A stretch of DNA of 64,000 nt from Telmatactis stephensoni (taxonomy: Eukaryota > Cnidaria > Anthozoa > Actiniaria > Isophelliidae), in the NCBI GenBank assembly GCA_029948255.1, contig JALIZF010001700.1, forward strand, positions 310,001 to 374,000, written 5' to 3'. The position numbers and the translations under genes were made by a program. This document shows positions 32,043-46,974 of the stretch, in pieces. Numbering within the stretch: position 1 is the stretch's first letter; the number at the start of each line of letters is the position of its first letter. Under the pieces are notes generated by a model. It did not search any database. It saw only the letters and a list, made by a program, of their open reading frames with translations, and was not told the DNA's origin.

Positions 32043-33770
32043 TATATTATATATCATGAGAAAGAGCATTATATTAATATGTAAAAATATGTTTTAGATA
32101 ACAACAATATATTTTAACCATATTATTTTTGCATAATTAGTGTTCTAATGTTTTAATCGTTTTCATATATCCATCAATATTAGTCTATAATTAACTTTTA
32201 CGAATTATACTATAACGTCAGGCATAGGATTTTTAGGATAGAGGGCCACTAGTTCATCAGTTTAAACAATTAACATGTGCCACCCTCATTAAAGTTGTTA
32301 TTTATTATTATATATAAAACAGCTGAAAGAAATTACAGATGACTTGGCAAGATCGCGAAAATTTGTTTTTATTGAATTTCGTTCAGTTTTTCTTTCTCTT
32401 TGTTACAAAACACTAAAAGTTAAATATCCATCGCTAGACGAATGTATAGAAATCAAATTTATTGATGTAAACATTCACAATACCATATAAAAACATAAAA
32501 ATCGAAACTCTAATTGATTGTGCGTAAAGTGAATTTCATTTTCTCTCGCCTCATTATTATCCTTATTTCATTACAAAACATGCCTTTCACTTTCAAAGGT
32601 ATCGTGGACTGGAACACATCGATATCTCTCGTACGTTGTTTTGATCGCTTTGGATGTTAAAGATTACATCTCGACAGATGAGAGAACTAATCGAAAGTTG
32701 GATGAAAATGTAAACAATATATATAAACAAAGATGCGCTGACAGATAATTGGATCAATAGCCATCTTTAGGGTAGCAAAAATGATCAAACGGATGGAATC
32801 GGCGACTGAAAAAGAAACCTTTTACCGAAAACAATAAAGTGGTGAATTTGTAGGAAATCATTCATTTAACTTTTATGCAAAGGAAATCATTTTACTTATT
32901 TGTCTTATTACTTTTCTGCTGTAGTTAAAATATCGAGGCTGATTAACTTCAATGATGTTGGCCGGAAATTAAAAATTATTCCAGCTTAAATTGCATGAAG
33001 CATGGATTCGGCCTATACTTCACATTTACTCGTTCTTCCTTACCTTTAATTTTCCTTAATCTTATTTAGTCATTTGTCTTCCTCGCTGTGCTACTTTTCT
33101 TTATCTAATATATGGTAAGAGACCTCTTGGCAGCGTTTTTTTATCGCTGATCATTAAAAGTTACCCAGCTTCATAGCCTCTCAACTTTATTCATGCATTC
33201 AGCAATTAATTCATTGTTTCATTAACAACAATGTACATTTACAGATATGTAATCATTGATATAAGTGTATTCCTATATCTATTGTTGTTGTAGGGTTAAT
33301 CATAGACTTACCCTGGGGACCACCAGAGGCTTTAACTAACTCAAGCATTTTCTCGGCTATTTTTGTCTATTTTTCGTCTCTTGGTCCTAAAAAATAACAA
33401 CATTAAAAAAGGCCAAGAGACCCCGAGAGTCGAAGCCTCTGGTCTCCGGTATAATAGACTGTGGACGATCATCAAAACAGCATGGAATGCCTTTTATCTT
33501 CGCCACAGCACAGCAGATCGTGTAAAACTATTAAGACTGAACGGCATGACTATTCTTCTATACTGATTATTTACAGATTTCATGTAGACGGCTAAAGCGA
33601 GATATGGTAAGCCTACTAGCCTTTTCGTATTAATATTGATGAAAGTAAAAACTCAACAGCGATGATATTAGGAGACCACTTCATCCTCTGTCAGCCCAAT
33701 ACTACTCAAATTTGCATTTCATTCTATATGTGTGTCCAAGTATGTATTTCTCTATCGCCGAAATGCTCTA
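31300..33770. other. Gene-free AT-rich spacer with retroposon tails
   Basis: A (TTA)n run lies at 32009-32045. Near 32220-32320 a segment ending CACCCTCATTAAAGTTGTTA and a TTA-rich tail resembles a retroposon 3' end. Nothing else recognisable is seen. Confidence 0.4.
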
Positions 33771-33774
33771 CTTT

Positions 33775-34530
33775 GTCTTGTTTTGTTTAGCTTTGTTTTG
33801 TTTGTTCGTACGTTTGTTTGTTTCATTTTATCGTTTTTGTTTGTTTGTTTGATTGTTTAGTTAGTTAGTTAGTTTGTTTGTTTGCTTGTTTGTTTTGTTT
33901 CACTATTTGTTTGTTTGTTTGTTTGTTTGTTTATTGTTTGTTTGTTTGCTTGCTTGCTTGCTTGTTTGTTTAGTTAGTTAGTTTATTTGTATGTTTCATT
34001 TGTTTTTGTTTTGTTTTTGTTTGTTTCATTATTTTTTGTTTGTTTGCTTGTTTGTTTAGTTTTGTCAGTGTTGTTTGTGTTATTCGTATGTTTCATTTGT
34101 TTGTTTGTTCGTTTGGTTTTTTGGTTGTTTGTTTGGTTGTTTGTTTGGTTGTTTGGTTGTTTGGTTGTTTGGTTGTTTGGTTGTTTGGTTGTTTGGTTGT
34201 TTGGTTGTTTGGTTGTTTGGTTGTTTGGTTGTTTGGTTGTTTGGTTGTTTGGTTGTTTGGTTGTTTGGTTGTTTGGTTGTTTGGTTGTTTGGTTGTTTGG
34301 TTGTTTGGTTGTTTGGTTGTTTGGTTGTTTGGTTGTTTGGTTGTTTGGTTGTTTGGTTGTTTGGTTGTTTGGTTGTTTGGTTGTTTGGTTGTTTGGTTGT
34401 TGGTTGGTTGGTTGGTTGGTTGGTTGGTTGGTTGGTTGGTTGGTTGGTTGGTTGGTTGGTTGGTTGGTTGGTTGGTTGGTTGGTTGGTTGGTTGGTTGGT
34501 TGGTTGGTGGGTTGGTGGGTTGGTGGATTG
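33775..34530 (+). repeat. TTTG/GTTTGGTT/GGTT higher-order microsatellite
   Basis: Three zones follow one another. First comes an imperfect TTTG-rich zone (33775-34144). Next is a nearly perfect octamer zone, GTTTGGTT, of about 32 units (34145-34400). Last is a pure GGTT zone (34401-34507), decaying into GGTGGGTT. The octamer equals one TTTG plus one GGTT unit, so the zones are related. All long frames here are repeat artefacts. Confidence 0.95.
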
Positions 34531-35210
34531 GTTATCTATATATACAAACTTTTTATAAACCCTTCGGAAGTATTCGTATTTCATTTTCCTAGCACAAAGT
34601 CAACTTCTAATCACTCAGCTCCAATGACTAATTTAAAAATTTAGATTGCCATTTAGAACTTATTTATTGCATTATTGTATTGTATTACTATTTACGAGGA
34701 ACTTACATCATTACATGCACATATAAACACAACGAGGCGCGATTCATAATTGCTGGGTTTCAAACAGCTGATGAATCTCATTATCTGCTTCAAATGGTGG
34801 TCAGTAGTTTGACCACCATATGCTCTCAACCAGAGAATATTCTGTTAAAAACTTGTCTTTCAGCTAGATGAAAATTCCAACGAGATTGGAAATGACGTCA
34901 TAAGAAACCCAGGAATTCAGTTTCCATTATCACTCATCGCCGCCCCTAAGGAACTAACTGCTGTGCTAAAAATGTTAAACGCTTAATTTAGGTCAAGTGA
35001 TAAATGAACTATAGACGATTGAAAGGTGGCCTGGAGCTTTGTGATATAAACATTGTGAAAAGGGGCTAGCTGTTTGCCACGTTTGGCATGCAAGAAAATC
35101 TAGCCTGTAAAGCAGGCATCTATGTCCTTTTTATCTTTTTTTATTGCCTTTTTTTTTCAATCCTCCCTCACTTCTAAAGAGGTTTCAGACCGACATGAGT
35201 GTCGTACCCA

Positions 35211-35412
35211 GGTTACATGATACTGGTACTATATAAATCTGATCTCGTATCAGAATGAGGATTTCGTTCCGGTACACGAACCGAAATGAACTCATTCCGG
35301 TATGATTTGTATTGGTGCAAACGTTGGATATGGTATCATGTAAACACATACAGAGAGACCGATATAAGAGAACGGTACCGGTACGAAACTCATTCCGGTA
35401 TCATGTAAACGG
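35211..35412. mobile_element. Small element with TACATGATAC inverted ends
   Basis: GGTTACATGATACTGGTAC at the left is matched by GGTATCATGTAAACGG at the right in inverted orientation. The interior repeats CTCATTCCGGTAT and TTCCGGTAC. Probably a degenerate MITE with unclear ends. Confidence 0.45.
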
Positions 35413-35848
35413 CCCCTAAGTTTATATTCGAATAAAACCAAAATCATCTACCTCTTGGAATATTGTTCATGATCCAGGCCCCCACACCGCTGCGGCGATG
35501 AACCGCACATCCGGCCATTTTAACAAAACATTATGAATATCAGCTCCGGCCTGGGCTACGCATGCGCAACTTTATGGGGACTCCTTACGCCCCAGTGTGT
35601 AACAAATTGACGTCTATTAAAAGGAAAGTTCTTAATTTGACTCAAGGAAACTAACTACGAGGCACCCTTTCTATCTGTGGTCAAATTCAACAGATTGAGA
35701 TTCAGTCAATAAGTGCGTGCAAATCGAAACACCAATAACCTGAGTGTGTCATGTTTGCTGGAATTTTTTATTTTTAGTTCTCAAATTCATGAATAGTTAA
35801 TGAGTATAAAACAAACTGAAAAATCACGACTGAGACCATGTTTGATTT

Positions 35849-36179
35849 AACAAATAGATTCCATTTTTCCGTGCGTCTGTACTCTAATCGATGCACAGAT
35901 GATGTCAAAATGTGGTGAGAACAAAAAAGTACGCCACGAGACGAAATCGAGTGGCGTGACTGTTGTTCTCACCACCGTTTTGACGTCTTCTGTGCATCGA
36001 TTAGAGCACAGACGCACGGAAAAATGGAATCTATCTGTTTTATATAATATTTATCGAAACATTCCAACCAATCAGAGCGCGCGTAAGATTCGATGACGCC
36101 ATCTATGTGTGTGTACTCTAATCACACATAGTAGTTCGACCAATCAGAGCGCGCGTAATATGCCAATTATTATATAAAC
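35849..36179. mobile_element. MITE family M1, copy 2
   Basis: This is a full-length relative of 117-452 in the same orientation, differing at only a few positions (for example GATGATGTC for GATGACGTC in the left arm and an altered CACCACCG in the right arm). The low divergence implies fairly recent spread. Confidence 0.8.
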
Positions 36180-36258
36180 GCTGATGAAACAATTGCATAA
36201 ATTAACCAGCTTTTGCTTTGAATTTATCCAATAACTACCCATGAAATTGAGAAGCTAG

Positions 36259-36410
36259 ATCAAACACTGGTCTTCGTGTTTCATCAGCGTATCCAAACAC
36301 TACATTGAAGTGGGTTAGAAAAAACTCGGCTACGCCTCGAGCTCATTTTTTGTTCAACCCACTTCTCGGTGTTTTGATACGCTGATCAAATACTCGTACT
36401 CGTGTTTGAT
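36259..36410. repeat. Foldback repeat, ATCAAACAC ends
   Basis: ATCAAACACTGGTCTTCGTG and CATCAGCGTATC at the left pair with GATACGCTGATC and the terminal CGTGTTTGAT at the right. The middle pairs through AGTGGGTT and AACCCACT. It is a hairpin-forming MITE-like unit with no second copy here. Confidence 0.5.
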
Positions 36411-37969
36411 ATATTACATCAATTCCTTGATAAGACGGACATCAGTGAGTTGATGACAGAAGCTATTGAGTTTTTGTTTCGCATGTCAGAGTCACTTTCA
36501 AATCGGATTAACTTTCGAAAACTTCAGTCATGATTTCACTTTCATGATTTTCCACACTTAAACCAAAGCCGAACTTGTACTTCCGCTGTTTTCAACTTTC
36601 TGGTTAAAAAAAAGTCAGTTGGAATGGCGGTTTGCATTTTGAATATTCACAGTAATGATTAAACTACAAAAATTAATAGGTTCCGGGAAACAGTTTTTCT
36701 GGTCACAAACCATTAACAAATAAACGGTTTAAAAATCCCTTTCCATTGGTCGGATCGTAAAGATTTGCTGAAGGGTTGAAGTTTGAGTGTTGGGCTTGGC
36801 ATGGCAATCGGCGTTAATTTATACATATTATGGGGAAATAGTCCCGTAAAACACACCTTAATTTATTTCTAAGAATTGAAACGTTACTATAGAATCTTTA
36901 CCAAATTCTCGAAATTCATCTTAGAAGTACAACCTAACTGTTCACAGAGCTTCGAGGAAAGTTTCAGTTATCGATCACAACTCGATAACTCGGAGTTTCA
37001 ATCCCCTATTCCCCTAGTTTTTGGAAGTCCTAATTCGTCGTTATGTCAACAGAACAAAAAAAGGGATGAAAACACATACTTGTTTATATTGATTTTTGTT
37101 TGTTGTTGTTGCTGTTGTTGTTGTTGTTGGGGTTTTTGTTTATTTGTTTGGTTGGTTGGTTTTCTTTTTGTTTTTGTTTTTCTCAATTATCTCTAAATAG
37201 AAAATCAAGTTTTTATCAATCGCTTGACGTTCGAAATAGTTATTTTCGCTACCATATAAAATAAACGATTGAAGAAAAAACAGTGTTTTCCTTGGCATGC
37301 AGTAAATAATATTGTTCTATTTATTCTATAAATCAAAATCCTTTCAAGACAACATAAATATATTTGTATCCTAATTATTATTATAATAACCAATATTTAG
37401 CAATTATATTCTGCAACCTTTTTGTGATCTGATTGGCTCTCCTTAAACTTTATAAACTAGTCAGTCGATCGTTCTAGAAAGCAAGTATTCTTTTTAGAAA
37501 CCATAAACAAACACAAGACAAAAGCATTTCTTTATAGAACCGCCTAATTACAAACCTTTTAATACGACTTTCAGCATTGGCCTTCAGCAATTTTTCTCGG
37601 TGGGGGAGCTGACGATCTTGAATTATACAAATACCTATGTATATGAAAGAATTTTAAAATCTGCCCCAACGCGTGTTTGGCCAACTGATGTGCAGAGCAG
37701 CTGGAGTACAAAACTTCTCAGTCGAGTGATAAATCCGGCAATGGACATAAAGATTATAACATATCAATATAAATAATTATCATTAGTAGCTTAGATAATC
37801 ATAGATGGATAACTGTTGCCAATATCTGAATTTGACATTTTGATGAATGGAGGAATGGCTGGAAAGTGCTAAATCTGTATAGGTGCAAATTTTCGATCTC
37901 AAAAATAGCAAGCCCTTGGTGAATTGTAGTCAATATATTAATGAATAACAATTAAAATAAATGTATTAC

Positions 37970-39420
<1,451 letters not shown>

Positions 39421-40214
39421 TGGCCCACTGCTTGAGATGAACATTATGATCGATGTTTCACTTTAGTTACATCATCTAATATCAATACTATCTTTTTACT
39501 GATAGTAACCCATACCTATTGCGAGAATGAAAGGACTTAGACTATATATTTAATTGATGAATTATAGGAAAGAATAGAGACATAGCTGAATTAAGGCATT
39601 TGTAAGATCGGTAATTATCAAACCTCTAAACACGGCTAACTTGAGGCCAACCGAATTACGTGGCCTTTGTTGAGAGGTGCCCAGTGTACAAAGGTTTGCG
39701 GACATACCCTGGGCTCCAGAGGCGCTTTCTTTGGTGAGTCATTATATTTATCAAACAAATGAACGTCGGAACGAGACGATAAACCCCTGGAACCCAGGAT
39801 AGGACACGTGTGGATCGGATTGATGATGGTAACGTAGAGAGGTGGCCGTTGGAGTTCAGATATATTGAATCTGTGACATTTTTTTTCTCATGTTTTTTTA
39901 GCTTATAAAAATAGTTATCTAGCCATTCATCATGCAATATAATTTAGGATAAATCGCATAAAAGGCTATAGAGTTTTTGTTTTTTACCTATACTTTATAA
40001 TAAAATAACAAGAGGTCTTTGGGACCACTAGTAACATTTAAAGTACGTTTCTTTTATCGATCCGAGTAGTGTGCTCTTGCATGCTTTTTAGTTCCATGCA
40101 CTGACATCAATTTAATATAGGAATCAAGAGTAAGCTAGTGGGTGTGCGACTCCACCCGCCAACGGCTCATATTTTATTTTAAACTGAACAGGACAAAGCC
40201 TTTCTTTCTTTCTT

Positions 40215-40216
<2 letters not shown>

Positions 40217-40302
<86 letters not shown>
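40217..40302 (+). repeat. (CT)n microsatellite
   Basis: A pure CT run of about 43 units. Two adjacent 31-bp copies of a unit containing TTTCTCACTATCGACAAATC follow at about 40356-40418. Confidence 0.95.
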
Positions 40303-40307
<5 letters not shown>

Positions 40308-40900
40308 GTTCTTTCTTTTTTACTCTTTTTCTCTCAGGTACTTCTTTCTTTTTTCTAATTTCTCACTATCGACAAATCTTACAGTCGAAATTTCTCACTA
40401 TCGACAAATCTTACAGTCGTTCATTATTTATGTATAGTTCCTGAGTCTAGCGTTGTTCCTGGTATCTCATCTACCAAAAATATCGCAATGTAAAATAATC
40501 TCGTTAAGTCATCACTTTCAGGTTCAATTGGTCACCATGCGAAACGCGCGAAAGCCACTCTTGATTCCGCTTTGGTAAGCCAACAAAAGGACCACTAGGA
40601 TCATACAGTTTCAGGATCGAAAGTAAGGACTTACTTATTCTGAGTCTATTCTAACCACGGAAGACAGTAATTTATTTTCAAACAAGAAGTCATTTGTTCA
40701 TCTCTTGTTTCCTTTCATATCTTTTCATGATATACAATATCTTTGTTTCGACTTCCTTGTGTCCCTCGCGACGAAGAGAAGGAAGTTGCACAGGAATAGA
40801 TTCAAAGATGTGGGATGCACTAAGCAACTAGGCGCTCATCCCTTCCGCCGGACAGGATATAAAAACGTTTTATGGCCTAATAATATATAAGGGCAACTAT

Positions 40901-41228
40901 AAATAAATAAGCAGATAGATAAATAAAAATAAATAAATAATCTTCTACAGCAGATCCATGTAGTGGCTATATTCTTCTACTGGCACTCACACTCACTACC
41001 TCTACATCAAATATACTGCATACATCGCTCAATCGGCACGTTGATTCTTGCAGCTGAGGAAGGAAAAACCGGACAACCGGGAGAAAAAACCCTCGTGGCA
41101 TGGTAAAAAACAACATCAAACGAACTCAATTCACATATGATCCGATGCCCGAGCCAGGACACGAACCCGGACCACAGCGGCGAATTTCGAAAGGCCGGTG
41201 CTCTCACCACTCGGCCAACCATGGCACC
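40901..41228 (-). mobile_element. tRNA-derived SINE, copy 1
   Basis: On the minus strand the head reads like a tRNA: A-box region TGGCCGAGTGGTGAGAGC and B-box GGGTTCGTGTCC. A non-tRNA body follows, and the tail is (TTTA)n (about 40901-40940 on the plus strand). A second copy with the same layout lies at 57424-57759. RNA polymerase III transcription and LINE-driven insertion are the family norm. Confidence 0.75.
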
Positions 41229-43770
41229 CTAACTATACGTTGTCAGAGCTAAATATTTTGTATACAAGCCCTTTAATTGTAGGCTAGCTCAAAGAACAAT
41301 ATGTGAAATGCCATCAAAATCTGGTGAATGTGTCTCATAGAGAAATCTACTACCCTATACGTTGGAAAAGGTGACATTTTGAACCAGAAGAAACACCTGG
41401 CTTTCGTAAATATCTCCGAAAAGTTTTATAATTATAACTTGACAAGGTTTCGGCACAGGTTTTCAGCAGCGGTTGCAAAGATGTGGCGCTTTGAGTTTTT
41501 GATGCGTCATTGCCGTTTAATTAAATAGTGAGAAAACAGCGGCTTTGCAGCTTTTTCCTAGGCCTGCGCTACATCATTTCGCCCACAGTTTCAAGTTCAG
41601 GTTCAAGATATCATTTGCTGTATTGTCTAAAGCGAGAAAATGCCGCTGTTCAATTATTCTAATGGTTAGTTTCGAGCGGTTAGATATACTCAGAAATTTT
41701 CATTTTCGAAATCTAAACTGATCCTAGTGGCCTTTTGTTGGTGAAAACAGAGCTTGATCAAGACTAACTGTCGCGTTTCGCATCATCGAATCAATGAAAC
41801 TGAAAGTACAATCTTATCTTAAACCACGATAGTTTGGGCAGGACAAATGTGATGTACTAGAAAAGAATAGTAATAATAACTAGTAATGAATTACGACAGT
41901 TGGAGTTGAGACAATGAGAAAGGCGAGAAACGATAGAGAGAAAGAAAGAAAGAATGAATGAATAGATAAATGAATGAATGAAAGAAAGAATATACGAAAG
42001 TGTTGCGAGAAATTCCTTCCAAATGCCATGAATAAACCACCTTTCAGTGGTTACTCGGTTATTCTTTGTATCTAGTTTATCTTGATCCGATTGATACACA
42101 GATGGCCTTGTCCTTAACATGCATTTACCTTATACAAGTGCTTAACAGTTTTGCTAGAAGATTCCTATAGAAACTATAATGTAAATATTCCATAAAACGT
42201 GAATAAATATATTTATGTACTATGAATTGTTCATTTTGAAAACTACTAATGTGACATGGTTTCTGATAAGAATTTGTCACAAAATACTCAATATGAAAAT
42301 TGTTATTGTATACAATCGGCAATTACATGGAAAATCAGTTTCACTGAAAAAAATCTTGAAAGGAAATAGTGATGAATACTAAACCTGTAATATGCAACCT
42401 CTGTTTCAGTTTAATTTTAATTGGTTTCACATCAACAACCGTTTTGATTTATTAGTCATAATTTTAATATAACACTTCACTAATTTACAACAATTCACAG
42501 ATGACAGCTCCATTGACCCAAAAGCTAAGCTTCAGTCTCTGTGGCGTTTTGATAATATCTTCTTTTGTTTTTCATTTTCTTTCGGAATCCCTTTGTCGTT
42601 ACTGTGGTCGATCAAAAGGTATTTCCGGGTCCCAGCTTGATCATATGTGTTGTGTTATTTGAATTGCATTTTATATCTCTATTTTTTCTCTGTCGCAGCA
42701 CGTTGGCTTTCCCTTTCAAAGAATAAATATTCGACATGCTTCGTGTATCTTCAAAACATAATATGAGTATTGATGAACGTACTGAGACAGAGTGTGTTAG
42801 AGTCCTCGTGTGAACATTACATATCATTCATCGTTCGCTACATTTTGAATTCATTGTGTTGATGCAAAATACAGTATCTGCTTCAAGGCTTATCTTCTGC
42901 GCCAAAAAAAAACACTTTCTCTTTTTTACTTATTTGCCAGAATTATGAAAACAACAACCATGTATATGTATAGATCAAAGAAACTAGAGCAATTGCTGCA
43001 TCTACTTTGGTATAAGAACACCACTTCCAGTTCAATTTTTAGTCCCTCGAGTTTCTCTTCAGTAGATCTTCTACGCGTACAAAACGAGCTCATGTATTTT
43101 GTCTCCTTCCATTAAAGACTAAAAAATGAACACTACATTCAAAAACTGAAAGCAGGACGTAGTCAAGAGCTTTCAGTGTACAAAATCTTCCGGATTCGAA
43201 AATGTATAGTGTTTTTTTTTTTTTCTTTTAAAAAAAATCATTATTATGGAATGTACTCGTTTCGATTTCATAGTCAAAAATATCAACATATTATAGAATC
43301 AGTTCTGTACGTACAGTTTTACGACTAATAACTGATATATATATAGAATATCAAACGTGAAATGAATGTAATCGTGTATGACCTAAATATATCATAAAAC
43401 GCCAAATAAATAATAACGATAAAAAATCTTTACTTTAATTTATTTCCGTGGTGCTTCAACTCTCTACAGTACTATTTTATTAGAAAATATATAAAGTTAG
43501 TAAAATAAGTGCAATAAAAATATATCACAATCACCTACCTCTTATCTTGCTACTAAAATCCGTGATTATTATGATTTACGATCGATTTGATGTAGAACAC
43601 TTTATAGCAGCAATCATTGTTTGCAGGCAATGAATCAGATTCGAAAGGAGCGTCAAGTGGCGAAACGAGATGGGGGAGGGAAGGGAAGGTCCTCTGGCAC
43701 CTTAAATGGGGGTGTGCAGTTCAATCAAGGTGAAGGAGGAGGGGTGGGGGTGGGGGTGCTCAAAAGCAAA
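41229..43770. other. Gene-free spacer
   Basis: Only short A-rich patches (for example a GAAT-type run at 41930-41990) are seen. No exon, RNA gene or convincing inverted repeat was found. Confidence 0.4.
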
Positions 43771-43807
43771 ATAAAAGAAGAAGAAGAAGAAGAAGAAGAA
43801 GAAGAAA

Positions 43808-45260
43808 TATTTCCAATGCTTGCGCATGCCCGGCCTCATTTCCACCGGAAATTGTGTGGTAGGCCTACTTTAACCTTTTGACACTTTATGGAAGTTTTTT
43901 CAATAAGAACTTGGCCAATCTTTTCAAAAATGTTCCAAAACGTCAAAGTATGTAAAAAAAATGTTAGTGTAAAAATGGACCGGAATTGATATGACGAAGG
44001 AGGAAGGCGCCACTTAACTTTCGTCTACCATGCCAAATAGGTTAGATAACTCGGGTATATTGAAATCACGTAAAAGTGATACAGCGGTAGACAACAATAG
44101 GCGTAAGCTTGATAAAGGTAATTCTAACGACTCGTGTTGTATTTTTCCATTTGTGATTGAATATTTCATAAAATGCGGTAAGGTACTTTTCTGCATGCCT
44201 TGTCTAATGCCAATGGTTATCGGGGAGAAATAAGACACTTCACGCTTTCGTCCGCCATTTTGAATTGGAGCAAACGCGCCAACATTCATAGAAATCTGGA
44301 TCACTTTGGCTTATCATAACTCGGCTTATTTTTATCATACTTTTTTAAAACATAACTTTTTTGAAACGATATTGGCTTTGTTATTTATGCCTGTTTACAT
44401 GATAAGTTTTGAAAGACTACAAGATGAGAAAAAGAGGATTAATTTTCAAATATAGCGTTCGGCACGTACTGATATTAAGAGTCATTCGCGAAAAAATATT
44501 GATTTGAAAATGTCGTTAGAATACTTGCACGGGTCTTATTTTCAGTCCGACAAATGACATGCATGTCTGCAAATCATTGAAGTTTAAATTTTGAAAGTCC
44601 GACAAATTCGAGCCGAGTTATGGTAAGTCAAAGTGATCCAGATTTCTATAAATTGTGGCGCGGTAGCCCCAATTCAAAATGGCGGAAAGTGACAATGCTG
44701 GAAAGTAATTTGACTCCAATGCGAGGCAGAAAAGTAATTCAATACTAATAGAAATGCTTGCCTGGCTCAATGCCACCGGAAATTGCGTGGTAGAACCATT
44801 TTCACTTTTCAACACTTTATGGAGGTTTTTCGATAAAAACGTGGCCAATTTTTTCATGAATGTCAAACGTACCATTGTGAAAACAATGTTTGTGCCGGTT
44901 CGTGTAAAAATGGGCCGAAATTTATATGATGAAAGAAGAAAGAGTGCCTTAACGTTCGTCTCAGTTCCAAAGGTTAACTCGAGTCAAATACTTACAATCG
45001 CGCATAAGCGATAAGGCCGTAGACAGCTGATCGATATAAATGTAAGCTTGATAAATATAGGTTATAGCGCCGGCTTTGCATCGGAAAGCCATTCAAATGT
45101 TACTAACCTAATACGGTCTAATAAAAACCTAATATTTTTTGCGTTGTTGTGCATATAATACGTGCGTTCAATTTTGAGAATTGTATAATAAAGAAAATTC
45201 TAACACTTGTGTTGTATCTGTCCTTTGTGATCAAATATTTCATGAAAATGTGGTTAAAAA
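43808..45260. repeat. Nested repeat: inverted repeat between direct repeats
   Basis: A segment of about 380 bp (43814-44190) recurs in the same orientation at 44753-45260, where it has an extra insert near 45050-45190. Shared phrases include CACCGGAAATTG, ACACTTTATGGA and GTAAGCTTGATAAA. Between them, 44245-44336 and 44610-44689 form an inverted pair (CCGCCATTTTGAATTGG with its complement). The layout is repeat, arm, spacer, arm, repeat. A (GAA)n tract at 43776-43806 touches the left edge. Confidence 0.6.
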
Positions 45261-45952
45261 ATCCTACTGACTTTGCTACCTTCTGCTGACGGGTTTTTTG
45301 GGAGGAATTGAAAATTGACCTGGTTGACCTCCCCCGGAAATGATTTTCTCCACCGAATCTGAATGAGAGGCTGCCAATCCGAGGCTAGCCAACTTCACTT
45401 TGGTTTACAACGGACAACTTTGAATTTCTGAATGTCCAAAGTCTTCGAATGTTCACTCTTATCTACACTTTGACTCATGTATTGTATGATTATGTGTCAA
45501 ATTAAATGTGTACTACACAACTAAAGCAACTGGAAATAATGATATCACGAGAGCAGAATCAGGACACTGAGACGTGCGTCACGTGATCGACGTTCCCCCG
45601 CATTCTTGCTATTTTCAGACAACCATCCGATTTGTGTGAAAATAGTCGATTTATTGTAAATCAGATATTGAATATACTTATTCAAATATATATTGAATAT
45701 ATTTATTGTAAATCAGATTCAATATACCTGAACTGTTCCAAAGACTTGCGTTTAATAATATAAGGTTTGATTCATCAATACTTGGTTGATTGAATTGACC
45801 TATTGCGCTTGTATGTCTTGCAAGTGACAAAACCATCCATCTTCACTTATCCTTTGACCACTGCGAGTATGCATATCTTGCCAAAGAAAACCAAATATAA
45901 GAAATCACGTACATTTTTCTTGCAATACTTAACGTTTGATTAAAATCCCTAG

Positions 45953-45995
<43 letters not shown>

Positions 45996-46549
45996 TGCTA
46001 AATGATAGCTTGCAGGGTCCCCTATACCTTTTGCGTGAAACGTGAATGGCCAATATATTTTGACGTGAAACGTGATTTAAGGTCTAAAATCTTTTTGCGT
46101 CCACGTGAAAGCAACTTTTGATTTTTTGTGAACATGAAAGAGATTTTTGAATTATCCGTGACGCTTGAAAAAAACAAATATTTTTGCGTGATTTTAATTT
46201 GCAAAGGGGTATAGTTGGCGCCCAATAATCCGCTGAAACCTCCGCACTGAGATAAACAATTCCTATTACAGGACATCCGCTTTCTGCCCTGCAGGTATTG
46301 GCCCAAGTTTAAGAGCCTCATTATTTAAAGGGGAGAGACAAAATACATAATTTAATTTTACCTTGCAACGAAACTAAATGTTGCAAAGGACCCGCTGAAT
46401 TCGTTATGAAAATCATGGCTTCTCTAACTTTTACCTTGTTGGTATTCAGTGCTTTTTGGGGATTTGTGCCGTGTATCAACTTATCAAGCGGTATGTATGG
46501 AAAGTATAGTGAAACACTTAAAAAGTTACGTTGCTGCTGTTGCTCTTGC
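45261..46549. other. Gene-free spacer with an (AT)n tract
   Basis: An (AT)n run of about 35 bp lies at 45957-45993. A repeated GTGAAACGTGA-type phrase occurs at 46030-46110. Nothing else is recognised. Confidence 0.4.
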
Positions 46550-46764
46550 AATAGGCCTTTTGCAGGAAATGGTCACCATGGTGATGGTGGTGGGCAAAAT
46601 ACGCACTGGCACGTTCAAAACAAAGACAAGGAATGTAAACAGCCTCAAACACAAAAGGACCCCAGCCAGTCAACCTCAATTGACTTGTCTTTGTTTTGGA
46701 CGTCCCAGTGCGTATTTTGCCCACCACCATCACCATGGTGACCATTTCCTGCAAAAGGCCTATT
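46550..46764. mobile_element. MITE with about 80-bp inverted arms
   Basis: Arms 46550-46630 and 46685-46764 pair from AATAGGCCTTTTGCAGG inward through GGTCACCATGGTGATGG. A copy of the word GTTGCTCTTGC lies at the left edge, and the right edge leads within 30 bp into the (GCTCTT)n tract. Confidence 0.8.
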
Positions 46765-46794
46765 TGCTCATCATCTTGTGTTCGGCTCTTACTT

Positions 46795-46974
46795 GCTCTT
46801 GCTCTTGCTCTTGCTCTTGCTCTTGCTCTTGCTCTTGCTCTTGCTCTTGCTCTTGCTCTTGCTCTTGCTCTTGCTCTTGCTCTTGCTCTTGCTCTTGCTC
46901 TTGCTCTTGCTCTTGCTCTTGCTCTTGCTCTTGCTCTTGCTCTTGCTCTTGCTCTTGCTCTTGCTCTTGCTCTT
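46795..46974 (+). repeat. (GCTCTT)n hexanucleotide array, about 30 units
   Basis: The array is perfect over 180 bp. The Ser-Cys, Ala-Leu, poly-Leu and Glu-Gln frames through it are artefacts. Confidence 0.97.

Noticed and set aside
34040..34644. Long hydrophobic frames (up to 201 codons) on both strands
   Set aside because: They translate the GTTTGGTT and GGTT arrays; every frame stays open because the repeat lacks stops.
41007..41222. 71-codon minus-strand ORF
   Set aside because: It lies entirely within a tRNA-derived SINE.
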